Below are positions 34,043 to 43,205 of a stretch of 44,779 nucleotides of DNA, piece by piece (position 1 is the first letter of the stretch; each line of letters begins with the position of its first letter). Below the pieces are notes generated by a model. It did no database searches. It saw only the letters and a list, made by a program, of their open reading frames with translations, and was not told the origin of the DNA. The position numbers and the translations under genes are program-made. This DNA comes from Candidatus Poribacteria bacterium. GTDB taxonomy: Bacteria > Poribacteria > WGA-4E > JAJDTR01. Location: positions 1 to 44,779 of the forward strand of contig JAJDTR010000056.1 of NCBI GenBank assembly GCA_022827055.1, read 5' to 3'.

Positions 34043-34130
34043 GTAGGCGGGGATCAAGGGAGCGGATAACGATCAAACGAGTGAATAGCGAGTGCGATAG
34101 AGTTCCTATAGAGATCCCCTTGCCCCGCTT
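34043..34130. repeat. GC hairpin interrupted by modular A/B repeat, inside the opp operon (copy f)
   Basis: The arms GGCGGGG (34046-34052) and CCCCGC (34123-34128) flank about 70 bases that, on the minus strand, read as two A modules (GATCTCTAT and GGAACTCTAT) and two B modules (CGCACTCGCTATTCACTC then GTTTGATC; GTTATCCGCTC then CTTGATC). It lies in the transcribed gap between oppB and oppC. Confidence 0.7.
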
Positions 34131-34190
34131 TGGCGAGACTTAATCGCCCTATTAATACACTGAAAAAAGTGAGCCAGGTCTAAGTAAACC

Positions 34191-35177
34191 CTACACCCCA
34201 TGCCTAATTCTCGGATCGATAACGGCTAGCAGCAGGTCTGATACCAATGTTCCGACTAGCGTAAGAACACTCAAGATGAGCACGATGCTACCTGCCAAAA
34301 ACATGTCTTCCGTTTGGAGTGCACGCAATAACACCGGTCCAATCGTAGGGAGTCCGATAACAATTGATGTAATCACCTCTCCACTAATCAGCGCCGGCAA
34401 CACATAGCCGATATTGCTGATGACGGGATTGATTGCCAACCGCACCGGATATTTGAGGATGAGCCTAATCTCGGACACCCCCTTTGCCCTGGCAGTCGTG
34501 ACGTACAGTTTTTTTAACTCATCAAGCAGGTTCGCGCGGACGATCCGAATCAGGCCTGCCGTACCCGCTGTTCCAATAATCAAGGCGGGGATCCATAGAT
34601 GATTGAGCAGGTCAAAAAACTTTCCGAAACTCCATGACGCCACGGCATATTCCACCGAAAAGATGCCTACCAGTGCCTGTCCGGTAGCTTCAAAGTATAC
34701 CCATAACAGAACCAAGGCAAGCAGAAAGTTTGGAGTGGCGAGGCCGATGAACCCAGTGAACGTAAGGACGTAGTCCAAAATCGAGTATTGGCGCACCGCC
34801 GAGAGAAACCCTATGGGGAACCCGATCGAATAGACGATTATGAATGCCGAAAATGAAAAAAGGAGGCTCCACGGCAGGCGATCCATGATTATCCGCGACA
34901 CCGGTTGGTTGTACGCCATGGATACCCCAAGGTCGCCTTGCAGGATGTTACCGATCCATATAAGATATTGCTGCCATAACGGTTTTCCCAATCCGTAGCG
35001 CGCTCTCAGGGCATTGATTAAATCCTCGTCAACCTGATCGCCCCGCGCTTCCATTTGTACGGCCAATGTGGTCACAAAGTCCCCGGGAGGCGCTTGAATA
35101 ATAGCAAACGAGATTACCGAGATGAGAATCAGGGTTGGAATGAAGTACAGAAGTCGGCGGATAATGTAGCTTTGCAT
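34191..35177 (-). CDS. oppB: ABC transporter permease, OppB/DppB type
   Basis: A 328-residue inner-membrane permease. It opens with the family's MQSYIIRRLLYFIPTLILISVISF and PPGDFVTTL, then RARYGLGKPLWQQYLIWIGNILQGDLGVSMAYNQPV, the EAA loop YVTTARAKGVSEIRLILKYPVRLAINPV, and PALISGEVITSIVIGLPTIGPVLLRALQTED near the end. About six transmembrane helices. The gap to oppF is 128 bases and has no clear ribosome binding site or promoter. It forms the channel with OppC. Confidence 0.92.
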   Translation of the reverse strand: MQSYIIRRLLYFIPTLILISVISFAIIQAPPGDFVTTLAVQMEARGDQVDEDLINALRARYGLGKPLWQQYLIWIGNILQGDLGVSMAYNQPVSRIIMDRLPWSLLFSFSAFIIVYSIGFPIGFLSAVRQYSILDYVLTFTGFIGLATPNFLLALVLLWVYFEATGQALVGIFSVEYAVASWSFGKFFDLLNHLWIPALIIGTAGTAGLIRIVRANLLDELKKLYVTTARAKGVSEIRLILKYPVRLAINPVISNIGYVLPALISGEVITSIVIGLPTIGPVLLRALQTEDMFLAGSIVLILSVLTLVGTLVSDLLLAVIDPRIRHGV

Positions 35178-35305
35178 AACATTTGAATCACAAATGAAAA
35201 CTGTTGATTATGAATCAGCAATCCTTTCCCGTTGCAAGAATCGCCGGCAGCGAAACAGTGGCATTCAAACCACGATAGCAAAGGGGAAATCGGGGGTTTG
35301 GTCGT

Positions 35306-36331
35306 TTAGGCGTCAATGTCGAGTTCATCTGCAAAATGGCAAGCAACAAGATGCGAATCTTTCGTGTCTGTTGTCTTGGTCTCAAGCGATGGTGTTTCGT
35401 CGTGACAGATTTGGGCGGCGTATGGACAACGATGAGCAAACACACACCCACTGCCCTTTTCCGATGGCTTTCCCACCTCTCCGCTCAACTCCGGACTCCA
35501 GGGTTTGTGGGGATCCGGCACAGGTAATGCCGCCATCAAGCTAGTCGTGTAGGGATGCATCGGCTGTGAAAACAACTCCTCCGTGTCTGCCTCTTCGACT
35601 ATCGATCCCATGTACATCACTGCCACCCGGTCACAGATGTGTTGGATTACACTCAAATCGTGTGCGATAAACAGATAACTCAGCCCCAATTCATCCCTTA
35701 GATCGCTCAGCAGGTTGAGGATTTGCGCTTGCACAGACACATCAAGCGCGGACACCGGCTCATCTGCTATAACCAGCGAAGGGCTTAGCGCCAGCGCTCG
35801 GGCAATTCCGATTCGTTGTCTTTGCCCGCCGCTGAAAGCGTGGGGGTACCTTGGCATAAAACTTGGGTCCAACCCCACCATGGTAAGCAATTCCGTCACG
35901 CGTGCCTCGCGTTCATCGCGCTTTACGCCGTAGTTGAGGAGGGGATCAGCCACAATATCCAAGACTGTCTTGCGGGGGTTGAGCGAAGCGTATGGATCTT
36001 GAAACACGACGCCCATGTACCGACGAATCTCTTTCAAGCGAACCTTTTCGACTGCCGCCATATCCACGATTTCACTGTTGCCGGTCTTGAAGAAAATCTC
36101 GCCGGCAGTTGCTTCGTGTAGTCGCAAGATCGTCCATGCCGTAGTCGTCTTACCGCACCCACTCTCTCCTACTAGCCCCATGGTCTGGCCCTTCTGCACC
36201 GAAAAACATACGTCATCAACCGCACGGACGTAACCGGAAACCCGTCGAAGGAAGCCCTTCTCAATGGGAAAGTATTTCTTAAGATGGCGAACGTCCAAGA
36301 TAGATTCATTGTGGTTGTTGGACAATTTCAC
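35306..36331 (-). CDS. oppF: ABC transporter ATP-binding protein, OppF/DppF type
   Basis: A 341-residue ATPase. Walker A is GESGCGKT (55-62), the signature is AFSGGQRQRIGIARAL, Walker B LVIADEPVSALDVS, and the H-loop lies in LFIAHDLSVI. The C-terminal oligopeptide-transporter domain carries cysteines (CVFAHRCPYAAQIC) that in related proteins hold an Fe-S cluster. The N-terminal FPIEKGFLRRVSG insertion is typical of OppF rather than OppD. GTG start with AGGAGA close upstream; it overlaps the end of oppD by 26 bases, so the two are coupled. Confidence 0.92.
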   Translation of the reverse strand: MKLSNNHNESILDVRHLKKYFPIEKGFLRRVSGYVRAVDDVCFSVQKGQTMGLVGESGCGKTTTAWTILRLHEATAGEIFFKTGNSEIVDMAAVEKVRLKEIRRYMGVVFQDPYASLNPRKTVLDIVADPLLNYGVKRDEREARVTELLTMVGLDPSFMPRYPHAFSGGQRQRIGIARALALSPSLVIADEPVSALDVSVQAQILNLLSDLRDELGLSYLFIAHDLSVIQHICDRVAVMYMGSIVEEADTEELFSQPMHPYTTSLMAALPVPDPHKPWSPELSGEVGKPSEKGSGCVFAHRCPYAAQICHDETPSLETKTTDTKDSHLVACHFADELDIDA

Positions 36332-37373
36332 TTTCTCCTGTACCTGGCTCTATCTCCCTTTTGGGTGAATGGAGAAAGCAAGCGGCAAAATGATCCGCTT
36401 CAACCTCCTCCAGAACTGGCTCGGTTTGACGACATATTTCTCCTATAATCTCACGACAACGCGGGTGGAACGCGCATCCGGATGGAAGACGAGATGCATC
36501 GGGCACATTCCCTTGGATGGTGGCAAGCCTCTTTTCCGGTCTGTCAAGCTTGGGGATTGATCGAATGAGATCTCGTGTATACGGGTGTTTCGGACTGTCG
36601 AATATCGTGGCTACCGGCCCCTTCTCGACGACACGCCCAAGATACATCACGTAAACAAAGTCCGCCATGTGTGCGATGATGCCGAGATCATGTGTAATCA
36701 GGACAAGAGCAAGACCTAGCTCTTGCTGCATCTCCTTGATGAGCATTAGTACCTGCGCTTGAATGGTCACATCAAGAGCGGTCGTAGGTTCGTCGGCAAC
36801 AAGCACCTTTGGATTGCAGGCTAAAGCCATGGCTATCATCGCCCGCTGCCTCATACCTCCGCTGAGTTGAAATGGATACGCGTCTATCGCTCGCTCCGGA
36901 TTTGAAATGCCCACCATGCCGAGGTACTCGATAATCTTCTCTCTGACTTTCTTGTCCTTGGGAGGCTGGTGCAGCAGAATCCCTTCAGCGATCTGGTCCT
37001 TGATTGTGTGAACAGGGCTGAAAGATGCCATCGGTTCTTGGAATATCATGGCTATTTCGCCGCCCCTCAACTTCCTCATTTCTCGACTTCGCGGGTTAAG
37101 CTTCGTTATGTCGATTATACTCCCGTTACCCCCGCGGTACCTCACCTCACCGGATACGATTCTTCCGTTTAAGGGAAGTATATTCAGGAGCGAGTATGAC
37201 GTGACCGTCTTTCCGCAGCCGCTCTCCCCGACAATCCCGACCGCCTCGCCCTTATGCACGCGGATGTCCACGCCGTTCACGGCATTGACCGTTTTGTCGT
37301 CCTGAGAGAATGTGACGTGGAGATCCTTTATGTCTATAAGCCATTCTCTGTTTGGACTGCTATCTGAATTCAT
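36306..37373 (-). CDS. oppD: ABC transporter ATP-binding protein, OppD/DppD type
   Basis: A 355-residue ATPase partner of OppF. Walker A GESGCGKT (49-56), signature QLSGGMRQRAMIAMAL, Walker B VLVADEPTTALDVT, H-loop in LITHDLGII. The C-terminal CAFHPRCREIIGEIC cysteine group matches the oligopeptide ABC extension. I begin at ATG 37373, with AAGGTAG upstream; a GTG at 37403 would overlap the preceding gene's end by 22 bases and adds ten unconserved residues. It begins 8 bases after the binding-protein gene stops. Confidence 0.92.
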   Translation of the reverse strand: MNSDSSPNREWLIDIKDLHVTFSQDDKTVNAVNGVDIRVHKGEAVGIVGESGCGKTVTSYSLLNILPLNGRIVSGEVRYRGGNGSIIDITKLNPRSREMRKLRGGEIAMIFQEPMASFSPVHTIKDQIAEGILLHQPPKDKKVREKIIEYLGMVGISNPERAIDAYPFQLSGGMRQRAMIAMALACNPKVLVADEPTTALDVTIQAQVLMLIKEMQQELGLALVLITHDLGIIAHMADFVYVMYLGRVVEKGPVATIFDSPKHPYTRDLIRSIPKLDRPEKRLATIQGNVPDASRLPSGCAFHPRCREIIGEICRQTEPVLEEVEADHFAACFLHSPKREIEPGTGESEIVQQPQ

Positions 37374-37381
37374 ATCGACAA

Positions 37382-39493
37382 CTACCTTATGCCAACCGAC
37401 CACGTTTCCGGTTTTCCGTAGGTGTAATCCCCGGGTAAAGGAAGTGGTACGTTTTCCATCCGGTTGTGAACGATGATGTTTCGTGTCGGTGAAATGGCAG
37501 CAATTTTAAGCACCACTAGGAACCACAAGTTTTCGGCGTGAATGGCAAGCATCTCGTTTTCCAGCGCAATTCTCGTTCCTTCATCCGTTTCAAGCAAAAA
37601 CTTCCGGTATAACTGGTAGAGACGTTTGAATTCTTCCGGCGGCTCGTTACCTTCGGCCCCATCGGTATGCATCCACTGTGTCCAACGCGGAGACGCCTGG
37701 TTCCATGAAACCGGGTTGCTCGGCACCATTGAGCTCCGAACGCCCGGACGGGTCGGACGCACGCCGCCGCCAAAAGTACCGTCGCCGGTAAACATGTCAA
37801 ATTTATTGGCAGCCACTCGTTCGGCAATGAATGCTGTTTCACGCGGATTGATAGAAATGTCGATGCCGACAGCCTTCCAATCCTGTTGAAGCATCTCCAA
37901 CATGGGAACATCAGACACGCGCAGATCGGTGCGTGCCATCAGAACGAACTGCGCCGGCGAGCCGTCCGGAAGCAATCTCGTTTCCCGATTGGCATCCCAT
38001 TTCAACCCCATCTCGTCCAGCAACCGATTTGCCATACCGGGGTCATGACGTGTGTAGGCGGTGTACTTCTTCGCCTCACCGTGATATGGAGGCCCATTAG
38101 CCGGCGCCGCATTGGACACAATCATGAGACCATCCCGGAAGACTTCGTTCATTTCATCCCGATCCATAGCCACCGAAAGCGCAACGCGAAACCGCCTGTC
38201 CAGAAAGACTTGGCGTACAGCAGAATTTTCATGGGTCAAATTAAAGAAGATTGTCGTGACAAATCCCGGGCTACCAAATGCGGGCGTCGTACGGTAATCC
38301 CCGACCTCCTCATTTTCTCTAAAGTGAGATGGATTATCGCAGCAAGCAAATTCCACGTCCACATCGCCGGCGAATATCTTGAGGTATCCAGTCTCCAGTT
38401 CGTTGACAAGGAAGTTCTGTACCCCATCAAGGTACGGAAGCTGGTTTCCTTCCGGATCAACTTTGAAGTAGTACGGATTTCTCTCAAGCACCCAGACAAG
38501 AGAACCCCTCTCATTTATCGCCATCCACGGAGATATCGTCGGCGCACCGGGATGACTAATCCCCAGAACTCCGGTGCTCCATACATCCATTTTGGCGTTG
38601 AACAGTTGTTCCCAAGATGCGAACCCTTCTTCCTTCAACGTGTTGCTCAGTGCCCCGGGGCCACTGTACTCTGGATGAAACTGTCCCATGTAGTGCTCGG
38701 GAAGATACGGATGAAATTGAAAGCGGCCCATCTTATCAAGGAACAGCGGATTAGTTAGGTTGAATGTAATTTGAATCGTATAATCGTCAATTTTCTCAAT
38801 GACACCCATTTCGCCATCCGAGCTCTTCAAGCTGGAAACGCCGCTCGGATTGAGTGTCTCATTCAGCGCAAAAGCCTCGTACCAGAACATCACCGCACCG
38901 GCATTGAACGGCATTCCGTCGCTCCATCTCATGCCTTCTCGCATGAAGAAGGTGTACATCGTGGAGTCGTCATTCACTTCCCAACCTTTGAATACATTGG
39001 GTTCGAGCGATTGCACGTCCGACGAATAGTTGACGGGATGCGTGACCATGGCGTCCCACAATTTGTTTGATGTAGGTCCCGGCAGGTATATTTTGCGCCA
39101 GAATCCGCCATACTCCCCGATGCCGTCTACGGGTACGCAGACCAACGGCTCCGATGGTAGCCTCTCCTCGACAGGCGGCAACTCCCCCGCCGCGACTTTT
39201 TCGCGCAACTCAGGTGCTTCGTTGAATTGGGGGATGGCATTCCCCGTCGCCGCCTCATAGTCAGCAGGCGTTGCGTAAACATCCACGATGGGTACTTCGC
39301 CGGCAAGGACAAGCTCCCTGAGCGTCTCGAAGCGATCTTGTGGACCAAGCCCGTCTCCGTACGAGATCGATAGCGGAAACAGCGTCAAAATCACGCGGAG
39401 GATGGTTGAACGCCGCTGTAGCGACGCTCGATATCGATTCCATCTTGAGTAGAGATTTGAGATTGTTGCAACTCGCTTGTAATACTGTCTCAT
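37382..39493 (-). CDS. Extracellular solute-binding protein, family 5 (OppA-like)
   Basis: A 703-residue ABC binding protein, first gene of the operon. A basic N-terminus and hydrophobic stretch (about 31-45, ILRVILTLFPLSISYGDG) form an export signal with an unusually long n-region. SBP family 5 hallmarks: NDDSTMYTFFMREGMRWSDGMPFNAGAVMFWYEAF, IQITFNLTNPLF, LERNPYYFKVDPEGNQLPYLD and ALSVAMDRDEMNEVF. At 703 residues it is longer than typical OppA (about 540), with about 100 extra residues before the core (TPADYEAATGNAIPQF and onwards). This longer subtype is seen in environmental bacteria; its ligand may be a peptide, oligosaccharide or other oligomer. Confidence 0.88.
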   Translation of the reverse strand: MRQYYKRVATISNLYSRWNRYRASLQRRSTILRVILTLFPLSISYGDGLGPQDRFETLRELVLAGEVPIVDVYATPADYEAATGNAIPQFNEAPELREKVAAGELPPVEERLPSEPLVCVPVDGIGEYGGFWRKIYLPGPTSNKLWDAMVTHPVNYSSDVQSLEPNVFKGWEVNDDSTMYTFFMREGMRWSDGMPFNAGAVMFWYEAFALNETLNPSGVSSLKSSDGEMGVIEKIDDYTIQITFNLTNPLFLDKMGRFQFHPYLPEHYMGQFHPEYSGPGALSNTLKEEGFASWEQLFNAKMDVWSTGVLGISHPGAPTISPWMAINERGSLVWVLERNPYYFKVDPEGNQLPYLDGVQNFLVNELETGYLKIFAGDVDVEFACCDNPSHFRENEEVGDYRTTPAFGSPGFVTTIFFNLTHENSAVRQVFLDRRFRVALSVAMDRDEMNEVFRDGLMIVSNAAPANGPPYHGEAKKYTAYTRHDPGMANRLLDEMGLKWDANRETRLLPDGSPAQFVLMARTDLRVSDVPMLEMLQQDWKAVGIDISINPRETAFIAERVAANKFDMFTGDGTFGGGVRPTRPGVRSSMVPSNPVSWNQASPRWTQWMHTDGAEGNEPPEEFKRLYQLYRKFLLETDEGTRIALENEMLAIHAENLWFLVVLKIAAISPTRNIIVHNRMENVPLPLPGDYTYGKPETWSVGIR

Positions 39494-39631
39494 GTTCGTT
39501 ACTGACTCAAACTACGGCGTGAGTCCGTGTCTGGCAGTCCCTCTTGCGCTAGACCCTGATTGAATAATCGGTAGCGAAATCATTTGTAGAAAGTTTCCTC
39601 GTGAATTAATTGTCGCACGCAACATGCCCGT

Positions 39632-39674
39632 GGGACCTCTATCGCACTCGTTATCCACTCGCTTGATTCCCTCC
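39632..39674. repeat. Free modular A/B repeat (copy g)
   Basis: One A module (GGGACCTCTAT) joined to one B module (CGCACTCGTTATCCACTCG then CTTGATTCCC), without the flanking GC hairpin arms seen in copies d, e and f. It is the simplest form of the repeat and useful as a reference. Confidence 0.65.
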
Positions 39675-39757
39675 TAGCTGGAAATGTGATTCAGTTACTA
39701 GCTGAAAGAATTATTCCGATAGGGATAATGGGGCGCTTCCAAGTAACACACCACATT

Positions 39758-39774
39758 GCGCTCCGCTGGAGCGC
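39758..39774. repeat. Small hairpin GCGCTCC/GGAGCGC
   Basis: A 7-bp stem with a GCT loop. A sister copy at 39808-39824 has compensating changes (GCACTCC/GGAGTGC), so the pairing is conserved although the bases differ. Confidence 0.6.
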
Positions 39775-39807
39775 GGAGGTTGGACCCATCACGATTCTAT
39801 TAACATG

Positions 39808-39824
39808 GCACTCCGCTGGAGTGC
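39808..39824. repeat. Small hairpin GCACTCC/GGAGTGC
   Basis: The second copy of the 7-bp GCT-loop hairpin, 50 bases from the first. The G-C to A-T change is matched on both arms. Confidence 0.6.
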
Positions 39825-40060
39825 AAAACGCGGAAACTCTCTATTAAGGAACACTTTTTCAAAGTCTGTATGGTGCGTGCTCTTAAGTAATATGTTGATC
39901 GGCAGTTTGATGCTCGTCGGGGGAAAATCCTAACGCTGATGGGTGATTCGGCACTCGCCGACCCGCCCCAGTACCAAACACAACTCCGTTTTTGAAGGAG
40001 GCTGTAATCGGCAAGAGGAAATTGTATGCAGACTATCATTACGGGCCATCATCCTTGCAG

Positions 40061-41326
40061 TTACTGCCTATTTTCTTCCTTTATTGCTGCGTAGATGACA
40101 GGCCTGAGCGCTTTTCCGAGTTGTTGCATCGGAAGTTGCTGGCTTAGGATTACCACAGCTAGATCGTCGCGCGGCGAGATCCAGAACTCGGTGCCGGCTC
40201 CACCGTACCATTCGTACTCACCGACAGGCGAGGGATTCGCGTCAATTTTCCTGACGCGAACGGCGAAGCCCAAACCAAAGCCCCGACCCTCGGGTTTGCG
40301 GTCGATCGGCAACAAGGCTTCCGGCAATTGATTGCGCGTCATCATTTCTACAGTTTCCGCTTTCAGCAGCCGTACCCCATCAAGAAACCCACCGCCTGTT
40401 AACATCAAGCAGAATCGCATGAAATCAGCCGCCGTCGAGACAAGACCTCCTCCACCGGATAGAAACTTCGGCTGAGTGACAAAACTCGTCTCGGAGATGT
40501 TGCCGGATCCGCCTTCCGCAGCAACGATAGTCTCCAAACCACCATCGCGTGCTGGTCCATACAAACGGGAAAACCGATCGATTTTCTCAGGCGGGACGTA
40601 GAAACCGGTATCCTTCATGTGCAACGGCTGGAATATCCTTTCGGCTAGGAACTTGTCGAAAGCCAGACCGGAAATGACCTCAATCAGTCGAGCCAGGACA
40701 TCCGCCGCAATGCTGTAATGCCACCGCGTACCCGGCTGGTATAGCAAGGGAACAGTGCCGAGTCTCTCGACCACCTCTTGTAAGTTGCACTCGCTCAAGC
40801 GCTGCAGCCCCGCGTCCCGATAGAGCACTTCGATAGGAAACTTTTCACCCAGGTATCGGCTAGAGCCGGGCAGTCCGGAAGTATGACGAAACAGGTCGAA
40901 GACGGACATGTCTCGTATCGAGTCAACCAGTACGAGTTCCTCGGCGTCCGGGTCGACCGCCACCCTTAATCCGCCCAACTCCGGAAGGTAATCCGAGACC
41001 GGGGCGTGGAGACTTAGCGATCCCTCCTCAAAGAGCATCATCGCCGCCACTGCAACAACCGGCTTGGTCATGGAATAGATGCGGAAAATCGTGTCCTTCT
41101 GCATCAGCGCGTGCGCTTCGCGATGTCTCATGCCGTATGCTTCAAAGTGGACAACCCTGCCACGCCGTGCCACAATCGTGAGCGCCCCGGCGATCTTTTC
41201 CTCATCAATGAATTTCTGTATGGTTGGGGAGATACGTTGGAGTTTTTCCGCCGACAGTCCCACCGAGCCCGGGTCAGCCGTCCAGCCGGCACCGCCTGCA
41301 TGCTCCTCGATCTGTGCTTGCTCCAC
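40061..41326 (-). CDS. Class C beta-lactamase-like serine hydrolase
   Basis: A 421-residue member of the beta-lactamase/EstB/penicillin-binding-protein fold. S85-x-x-K88 in IYSMTKPV is the nucleophile-base pair, Y204 in RWHYSIAADV is the second-motif tyrosine, and WYGGAGTEFWISP near residue 370 is the third-motif region. No signal peptide, which argues against a periplasmic beta-lactamase and for a cytoplasmic esterase or amidase. GTG start with GAGGG about 7 bases ahead. Substrate unknown; proteins of this kind hydrolyse small esters, lactones or peptides. Confidence 0.83.
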   Translation of the reverse strand: MEQAQIEEHAGGAGWTADPGSVGLSAEKLQRISPTIQKFIDEEKIAGALTIVARRGRVVHFEAYGMRHREAHALMQKDTIFRIYSMTKPVVAVAAMMLFEEGSLSLHAPVSDYLPELGGLRVAVDPDAEELVLVDSIRDMSVFDLFRHTSGLPGSSRYLGEKFPIEVLYRDAGLQRLSECNLQEVVERLGTVPLLYQPGTRWHYSIAADVLARLIEVISGLAFDKFLAERIFQPLHMKDTGFYVPPEKIDRFSRLYGPARDGGLETIVAAEGGSGNISETSFVTQPKFLSGGGGLVSTAADFMRFCLMLTGGGFLDGVRLLKAETVEMMTRNQLPEALLPIDRKPEGRGFGLGFAVRVRKIDANPSPVGEYEWYGGAGTEFWISPRDDLAVVILSQQLPMQQLGKALRPVIYAAIKEENRQ

Positions 41327-41377
41327 TACTTAACCCTCTCGGTCGTAGTCATTTTCATTTATATCAGTGAATATTTC

Positions 41378-41490
41378 GGTAGGTGCGGTTGGAAAGGGAT
41401 CTCTATGGGAACTCTATCGCATTCGCTATCCGGTCACTTGATCCTTCGTTTATGGGAACTCTATCGCACTTCTTAATCAGTCGTTTGATC
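41378..41490. repeat. Half hairpin followed by multiple A/B modules (copy h)
   Basis: Begins with the left arm of the GGTAGGTGCGGTT hairpin (41378-41390). The right arm is missing; instead the sequence runs into A modules (GGGATCTCTAT, GGGAACTCTAT), a B module (CGCATTCGCTATCC...CTTGATC), another A and a diverged B ending GTTTGATC. The order is A-A-B-A-B, the most expanded copy here. Confidence 0.65.
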
Positions 41491-41602
41491 TCGGTTGATC
41501 GAATCTACCGCCGTGTATAAACAATAATCGGTTTTATTATAAGAATCCCTTGGTTAATTTGACTGTCGAGAATCAAAGCTGAGCCGAAAAAATGTATAAC
41601 GC

Positions 41603-41746
41603 AAGTTGCTACCGATAACAGAGAAACCGAGTTTTTGGTTCATGTTCGCTAAATAATAGGTAGCTTAGTTTGATTTTCGTCATTCCCGTAATTCCACGTT
41701 GGAAAAAACTCGGTTTCTTGCCCCTGTCGAACATAGGTGGCAACTT
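41603..41746. repeat. MITE-like element 4
   Basis: Ends AAGTTGCTACC (41603-41613) and AGAAACCGAGTTTTT (41622-41636) are mirrored by AAAAACTCGGTTTCT (41704-41718) and GGTGGCAACTT (41736-41746). Inverted repeats of about 35-43 bases enclose 67 bases with no coding capacity. It lies just past the 3' end of the coiled-coil PhyH gene. Confidence 0.65.
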
Positions 41747-41816
41747 GGGATAGTATACGAAAATCTCGGACAACTTGCTGATTTCAGATTGGCAGTCCTC
41801 GACGACATTGCGACGA

Positions 41817-43079
41817 TTATCTTTGCTCTGCAGGCATAACCGGGACGCATATGTGCGCGTTTGCTTCTGATAAACTGTCAGGATTCTCCTCCATTTGGCG
41901 GAGTCCGGATAGTGTGCGCTGATGGGCGATCCATGCCCGATCCAGAACGGGCAGCTGCAATGTGTCTTGCTCATCGGGGCAAAGATGCCGCATTAGAGGT
42001 TGCAACTCGACAGGCAACGCACGATACTCGTCGTGGGACAATGGTCGGCAGATGGCGTTTTCTACTCCGACGGGGGCATAGTCATCGACAGACAACCACC
42101 ACGGACACCACCGGTTAACTACGGCTACTCGATCGCGCCCACTGGAATTGTGCAGGGGGGATGCGTGCCAACTTCGCGAGTCCTGTATATATACCGAGCC
42201 GGCGGGGGCGGTGACCTGCATATCTCCGGGAATAGGCGCCGAGGTCGTGATACCGTCGGAGTGACCGCGCGGATTCCGTTTCTCCCTGTGGGAACCGGGC
42301 ACGACCCATGTACCGCCCGAACTCGCATCGACATCGGTGAGATACCAAATCATCACCAAGCACATGGGGAGGTCGGGGAACGGTAGGCGGATGCAACCGG
42401 CGTTCCTACCGGCATCTCTGTTCCCGTAAGCGGACAGGTCATGGGGCCAATCCGTGTGCCATCCTCTGGCGTCCGAGCGTCCTCTGCGGCTAACGGGGCC
42501 AAAACCGCCCGGGGACCCGTCCGGTTTGTCTGTCTCAACCATGCGAATATGAAGCTGCCCGATGCGCAGGTGATCGTCCAAAACACGGCACGCCACACCC
42601 GTAACCAAGGGGTTAGCGAGATGCCGAGCGTACCGGGGCATCCAAACAATGTCATTGGGAGGCTTCGGAGGATGGTTCACCCGGCGCACGCGCCTTAGCT
42701 CCACTCCGTCCGCCGCGTTGAGGCCGTCGCTTAAACTCGGCTCCTCCCTTCCGGTCAATCTTATCACATCCTTTATCGCTTTCATGTTTCGCTCTATAGT
42801 GACGTGTGCCGCCTTGACCTCCTCGCACACGGCGGCTACTTCGTCCGACGGTATGAGGTTATCAATGACGCAGAACCCGTATCGGTCAAGAGAACCGACA
42901 CAACCGTCGATTACCTCGTCGGCGGAAAGCGTTTCGGCGCTGAAAGCGAACGCGCGGGTGCGGCAGAGTTCCCGTGTGAAAGCTTCCGCGTCGTGGGTAG
43001 ACTGTGCAAGCAGTTCTCGGGCTTCCTGTAACTCCTTTTCTAACGACCTCACTCTTGCCTGAAGTTCGTCGGTATTCAT
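41817..43079 (-). CDS. PhyH-family dioxygenase with N-terminal coiled coil
   Basis: A 420-residue protein. Residues 1-45 are a heptad-like coiled coil (LQARVRSLEKELQEARELLAQ) not usual in PhyH enzymes. The oxygenase core has H208-x-D210 (RGWHTDWPHD), WVVPGSHR and H305 (SRSWHASPLH), with R315/R317 following. The Gly/Arg-rich segment just before the triad and the ~100 C-terminal residues are extra relative to the other PhyH proteins here. ATG with GGAG 6 bases ahead. The coiled coil may mediate dimerisation or docking. Substrate unknown; the neighbours are a serine hydrolase and a sulfatase on the same strand. Confidence 0.85.
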   Translation of the reverse strand: MNTDELQARVRSLEKELQEARELLAQSTHDAEAFTRELCRTRAFAFSAETLSADEVIDGCVGSLDRYGFCVIDNLIPSDEVAAVCEEVKAAHVTIERNMKAIKDVIRLTGREEPSLSDGLNAADGVELRRVRRVNHPPKPPNDIVWMPRYARHLANPLVTGVACRVLDDHLRIGQLHIRMVETDKPDGSPGGFGPVSRRGRSDARGWHTDWPHDLSAYGNRDAGRNAGCIRLPFPDLPMCLVMIWYLTDVDASSGGTWVVPGSHREKRNPRGHSDGITTSAPIPGDMQVTAPAGSVYIQDSRSWHASPLHNSSGRDRVAVVNRWCPWWLSVDDYAPVGVENAICRPLSHDEYRALPVELQPLMRHLCPDEQDTLQLPVLDRAWIAHQRTLSGLRQMEENPDSLSEANAHICVPVMPAEQR

Positions 43080-43108
43080 TTCACACTCCTATGATTATCT
43101 ATATGTTT

Positions 43109-43162
43109 TAGTCGAACCGAGACGTGCAATGAATTGCACTACTACGAACCGCCGATGATTGT
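43109..43162. repeat. 54-bp direct repeat, copy 1
   Basis: Identical at 53 of 54 positions to 43361-43414. It contains the hairpin GTGCAAT-GA-ATTGCAC (43124-43139) followed by ACTACTACGAACC. The two copies bracket the modular repeat at 43206-43302. Confidence 0.75.
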
Positions 43163-43205
43163 ATACTTCACGCTGCTGAAAATTGCGTATTTTCAAGCGT
43201 CTGGC

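Larger units (their letters stand above)
39494..40060. other. 567-base spacer upstream of the ABC operon
   Basis: Contains one free modular repeat (39632-39674) and two small hairpins (39758-39774, 39808-39824), each annotated separately. It must also hold the operon promoter on the minus strand, but I could not find a convincing pair of boxes. No gene is supported. Confidence 0.5.

Noticed and set aside
37886..38758. A 290-codon plus-strand frame opposite the binding-protein gene
   Set aside because: Basic, motif-free antisense frame; the minus strand encodes a clear SBP family 5 protein.
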